A stretch of DNA of 64,000 bases from JAIOSF01 sp963677755 (lineage in GTDB: Bacteria > Campylobacterota > Campylobacteria > Campylobacterales > Arcobacteraceae): assembly GCA_963677755.1 (NCBI GenBank), contig OY782506.1, positions 124,001-188,000 of the forward strand, in the 5' to 3' direction. The first letter of the stretch is position 1, and every line of letters starts with the position of its first letter. This document shows, one piece after another, positions 61,921-64,000 of the stretch. The position numbers and the translations under genes are program-made. The notes beneath the pieces were generated by a model. The model searched no databases, was not told the DNA's origin, and saw only the letters and a list, made by a program, of their open reading frames with translations.

Positions 61921-62789
61921 TTTGCACCCCAATGTAATTTTTTATTTAATACATCAAAATAATTTCGCTCACTTCTATGTATGAGTTGTGCTTTAGAAGA
62001 GGCTATTTCTATAGTGATAATATCATTTGGTTTTAACTCATAAGTATCATGTCCGTCTACAATTGCTATTGCACTTTGGTTGTGTTTATTTTTAAATGAT
62101 ATTTTAAAATCAGCAGGTAACACTAAAGGTCTTTGAGTTAAAGAGTGTGGGGAGATAGGTGTTACTATAAAAGCATCAGTTAAGGGGTAAAGAACAGGTC
62201 CATTACAAGAAAGATTATAAGCAGTTGAGCCTGTAGGTGTTGATATAATAACCCCATCACCTGTGTATTTGTTAAATAATCTTTCATTTACAAATGATTC
62301 AAGTGTTATCATCCCTGTAACAGTTTCTCTTGATATTACAACATCATTAAAAGCAACCACCTCTTCTCCGTTAATAGTCGCTTTTATCATCATACGGTGG
62401 TCAATTCTATATTTGTTTTGTATAAATTTCTCTAAAAATAGTGCTATCTCATGTGGCATAATATCTGTAAGAAATCCTAATGTCCCAAGATTAATACCCA
62501 TTACAGCCTTTTGATGATGAAAACCCCTTCTTGCAACGGAGATTAATGTACCATCTCCACCTAAAGTAACTAAAAAATCACTCTGTTTACATAATGAATT
62601 AAATTCTATTCCATTATCTATATGTAACTCTCTTGCGCTGTTAATCTCAAGGAGAACTTTTATATTAAATTCTTCAAATATTTTTTTTATCTCTAAATAG
62701 ATATCTTTTATATCTGAACAATGGGGTTTAAGTATAAATCCAGCAATAGATTTATTGTTTAAAAGTTTATTATTTCGTATTATATTCAT
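61917..62789 (-). CDS. nadK: NAD kinase
   Basis: A 290-residue enzyme that phosphorylates NAD to NADP, using ATP or polyphosphate. The family motifs are LVTLGGDGTLISVAR (GGDG) and GINLGTLGFLTD, followed by VNERLFNKYTGDGVIISTPT and TGSTAYNLSCNGPVLYP. Its start overlaps the stop of rnhA by four bases, and its stop overlaps the recN start, so rnhA-nadK-recN is one translationally coupled unit. Confidence 0.96.
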   Translation of the reverse strand: MNIIRNNKLLNNKSIAGFILKPHCSDIKDIYLEIKKIFEEFNIKVLLEINSARELHIDNGIEFNSLCKQSDFLVTLGGDGTLISVARRGFHHQKAVMGINLGTLGFLTDIMPHEIALFLEKFIQNKYRIDHRMMIKATINGEEVVAFNDVVISRETVTGMITLESFVNERLFNKYTGDGVIISTPTGSTAYNLSCNGPVLYPLTDAFIVTPISPHSLTQRPLVLPADFKISFKNKHNQSAIAIVDGHDTYELKPNDIITIEIASSKAQLIHRSERNYFDVLNKKLHWGAN

Positions 62790-63223
62790 CGTAATTTCTC
62801 TGCTTCATCTCTTGCTAGAACATCGCATCTTTCATTTTGTGGATGGCCTGCATGACCTTTGACCCAATTTGCATGTATAGTATGAACTTTTGATACTGCA
62901 AGATATTCTTGCCAAAGCTCTTGATTTTTTACTGGTTTTTTCCCTGCTGTTTTCCAATTGTTTTTTATCCAGTTTCTCAGCCATTCATTTATAGCTTGTA
63001 CTACATATTTACTATCACTATATATCTGTACTTCACAAGGTTCTTTCAGTGCTTTTAAACCTTCAATAACCCCTTGAAGTTCCATTTGGTTGTTTGTTGT
63101 GTTTGGATTACCACCACTTAATTCTTTTTCATTGCCATTAAATTCTAAAATAGTTCCCCAACCACCAGGTCCTGGATTTCCTAAACTTGAGCCATCACTA
63201 TAAAGTGTAATTTTTTTTGCCAT
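62786..63223 (-). CDS. rnhA: Ribonuclease HI
   Basis: A 145-residue enzyme that cuts RNA in RNA-DNA hybrids. The DEDD metal site is visible: Asp in YSDGSSLGNPGPGGWG, Glu in NNQMELQGVIEG, Asp in QIYSDSKYVVQAI and Asp in ERCDVLARDEA; the flexible-loop His is in KGHAGHPQNE. AGGAAAATT precedes the ATG. It follows the TPR/zinc-ribbon gene by seven bases. Confidence 0.97.
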   Translation of the reverse strand: MAKKITLYSDGSSLGNPGPGGWGTILEFNGNEKELSGGNPNTTNNQMELQGVIEGLKALKEPCEVQIYSDSKYVVQAINEWLRNWIKNNWKTAGKKPVKNQELWQEYLAVSKVHTIHANWVKGHAGHPQNERCDVLARDEAEKLR

Positions 63224-63230
63224 AATTTTC

Positions 63231-64000
63231 CTAAACTAAACTAGCTAAGTTTATAGTTGGTTTTCCCAATTTTGGTTCAACAACAAATGAAAACAAATCA
63301 TTACAATGTGGACATCTTGCTTCATAAATAGGGTGAGTTTTTTTACATTTTTTACAAATAAATTCAAAATTTAAGTCAAGTTCTGATTTTACAGGAGAAT
63401 GTTTTATAGCTATGAGAGTATTGAGTTCAAAGTTTTTACTTTGTTTTGCTTCATCTAGTATAAAACCTTTTGCACTATAAATCTCTTTTAAAGTATCAGA
63501 AGAACTCACTTTTTCCCAATCAATATCTTCAAAATCTAGATACCACAAATAGTCGATTATTTTCATTGGGTTAAACTGTTCTATATTTTCCCAAAATAGT
63601 TCTTTGTTGAACTTAATAAGATAATTTGCAACAATTCTTTCAATATTTTTATTGATAAGAAAATTATTTAAAAGTTGTATTGATTTTTTTTCAAAACTTA
63701 ATATAGGATTATCTATAGTTGTGAGTATATTTAAATAAATTCTCTCTTTAATTGTATCTTCATCAAGTTCTTCAAGTGAATCTAATACTTCTGTTGCTCT
63801 ATTATATTCATTAAGATTTTGAAAAATCAACAACAAATGTTTTAATGCAACTTTGTTTCTTGGACGAAATTTTACTATTTGTAAATAGATCTCTTTACTT
63901 CTTTGTAATAAACCACTTTTAAAATAGGCATTTCCAAGAAGTTCTAGAAGTTCCTCTTTTTTTACAGGTTCTTTAACATGTTCTAACAAAGCTAAATATA
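63231..64000 (-). CDS. TPR-repeat protein with C-terminal zinc ribbon (LapB/YciM-like), partial
   Basis: The frame remains open to the right edge of the window, so the N-terminus is missing; 256 codons are visible. TPR-like helical repeats occupy the visible N-terminal part (ELLGNAYFKSGLLQRSKEIY, then VALKHLLLIFQNLNEYNRAT). The C-terminus has CKKCKKTHPIYEARCPHCND, a four-Cys rubredoxin-like zinc ribbon. This arrangement occurs in LapB/YciM, a membrane-anchored regulator of LPS synthesis; here the middle is longer and the family is inferred. It should not be confused with the unrelated Lap adhesin system. It leads the rnhA-nadK-recN unit. Confidence 0.7.
   Translation of the reverse strand, partial: YLALLEHVKEPVKKEELLELLGNAYFKSGLLQRSKEIYLQIVKFRPRNKVALKHLLLIFQNLNEYNRATEVLDSLEELDEDTIKERIYLNILTTIDNPILSFEKKSIQLLNNFLINKNIERIVANYLIKFNKELFWENIEQFNPMKIIDYLWYLDFEDIDWEKVSSSDTLKEIYSAKGFILDEAKQSKNFELNTLIAIKHSPVKSELDLNFEFICKKCKKTHPIYEARCPHCNDLFSFVVEPKLGKPTINLASLV

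Overview
The window is AT-rich, densely coded bacterial DNA. Gene content and protein style point to Campylobacterota, most likely an Arcobacter-group organism. The evidence is: a voltage-gated sodium channel very close to the Arcobacter butzleri NavAb channel as I remember it; many histidine kinases with the HQWRQPL H-box typical of this phylum; a periplasmic SoxW-like thioredoxin beside a Tat-exported sulfide-dehydrogenase-type flavoprotein; and a secG-frr-pyrE gene string. I see no tRNA, rRNA, CRISPR array or insertion sequence, and no gene-free stretch longer than 300 bases.

Layout. 1-1312: sulfur/redox edge (FccB-like flavoprotein, SoxW-like thioredoxin, an unknown). 1410-5495: a co-directional housekeeping run (secG, polysaccharide deacetylase, frr, pyrE, RDD membrane protein, MFS transporter). 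5501-20805: a sensory zone with five related histidine kinases carrying different inputs (receiver-PAS, NMT1 plus SBP_3, double SBP_3, double PAS, Cache-PAS), interleaved with a SIMPL protein, two stand-alone cyclic-nucleotide-binding proteins, uvrB and an exported FrnE-like DsbA. 20957-26617: an MsrA-thioredoxin-MsrB fusion, small proteins, a DTW-domain tRNA-modifying enzyme, the sodium channel and lepA. 26712-52146: a complete Lap-type surface adhesion system. 52338-56352: prs, then tig-clpP-def-greA. 56349-59288: a small accessory island with a PD-(D/E)XK nuclease-like protein, an HTH controller, an internally duplicated unknown and a Fic protein. 59367-64000: argC, recN, nadK, rnhA and a TPR/zinc-ribbon protein cut by the window edge.

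How the parts work together. The most striking system is the Lap locus. It encodes a 4285-residue adhesin with an N-terminal retention module and a TAAG site of the kind LapG cleaves. It also encodes the LapG protease, the LapD receptor with degenerate GGDEF/EAL domains, and a three-part type I secretion system with an OmpA-like lipoprotein. By analogy with the Pseudomonas and Shewanella systems, c-di-GMP bound to LapD should hold LapG away from the adhesin and keep cells attached. Local novelties are a TolC protein ending in a SPOR domain, an ankyrin-OmpA lipoprotein, a WG-repeat lipoprotein, 13 nearly identical 330-bp repeats in the adhesin, and two response regulators plus a kinase interspersed among the lap genes.

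Two expression features recur. Seven genes (several sensor or regulator genes, uvrB and the DTW gene) have a TATAAT-like hexamer ending 6-7 nt before the start codon and no Shine-Dalgarno sequence, as expected for leaderless mRNAs. One small membrane-protein gene appears to start at an ATT codon behind a perfect Shine-Dalgarno sequence, overlapping the stop of the DTW gene.
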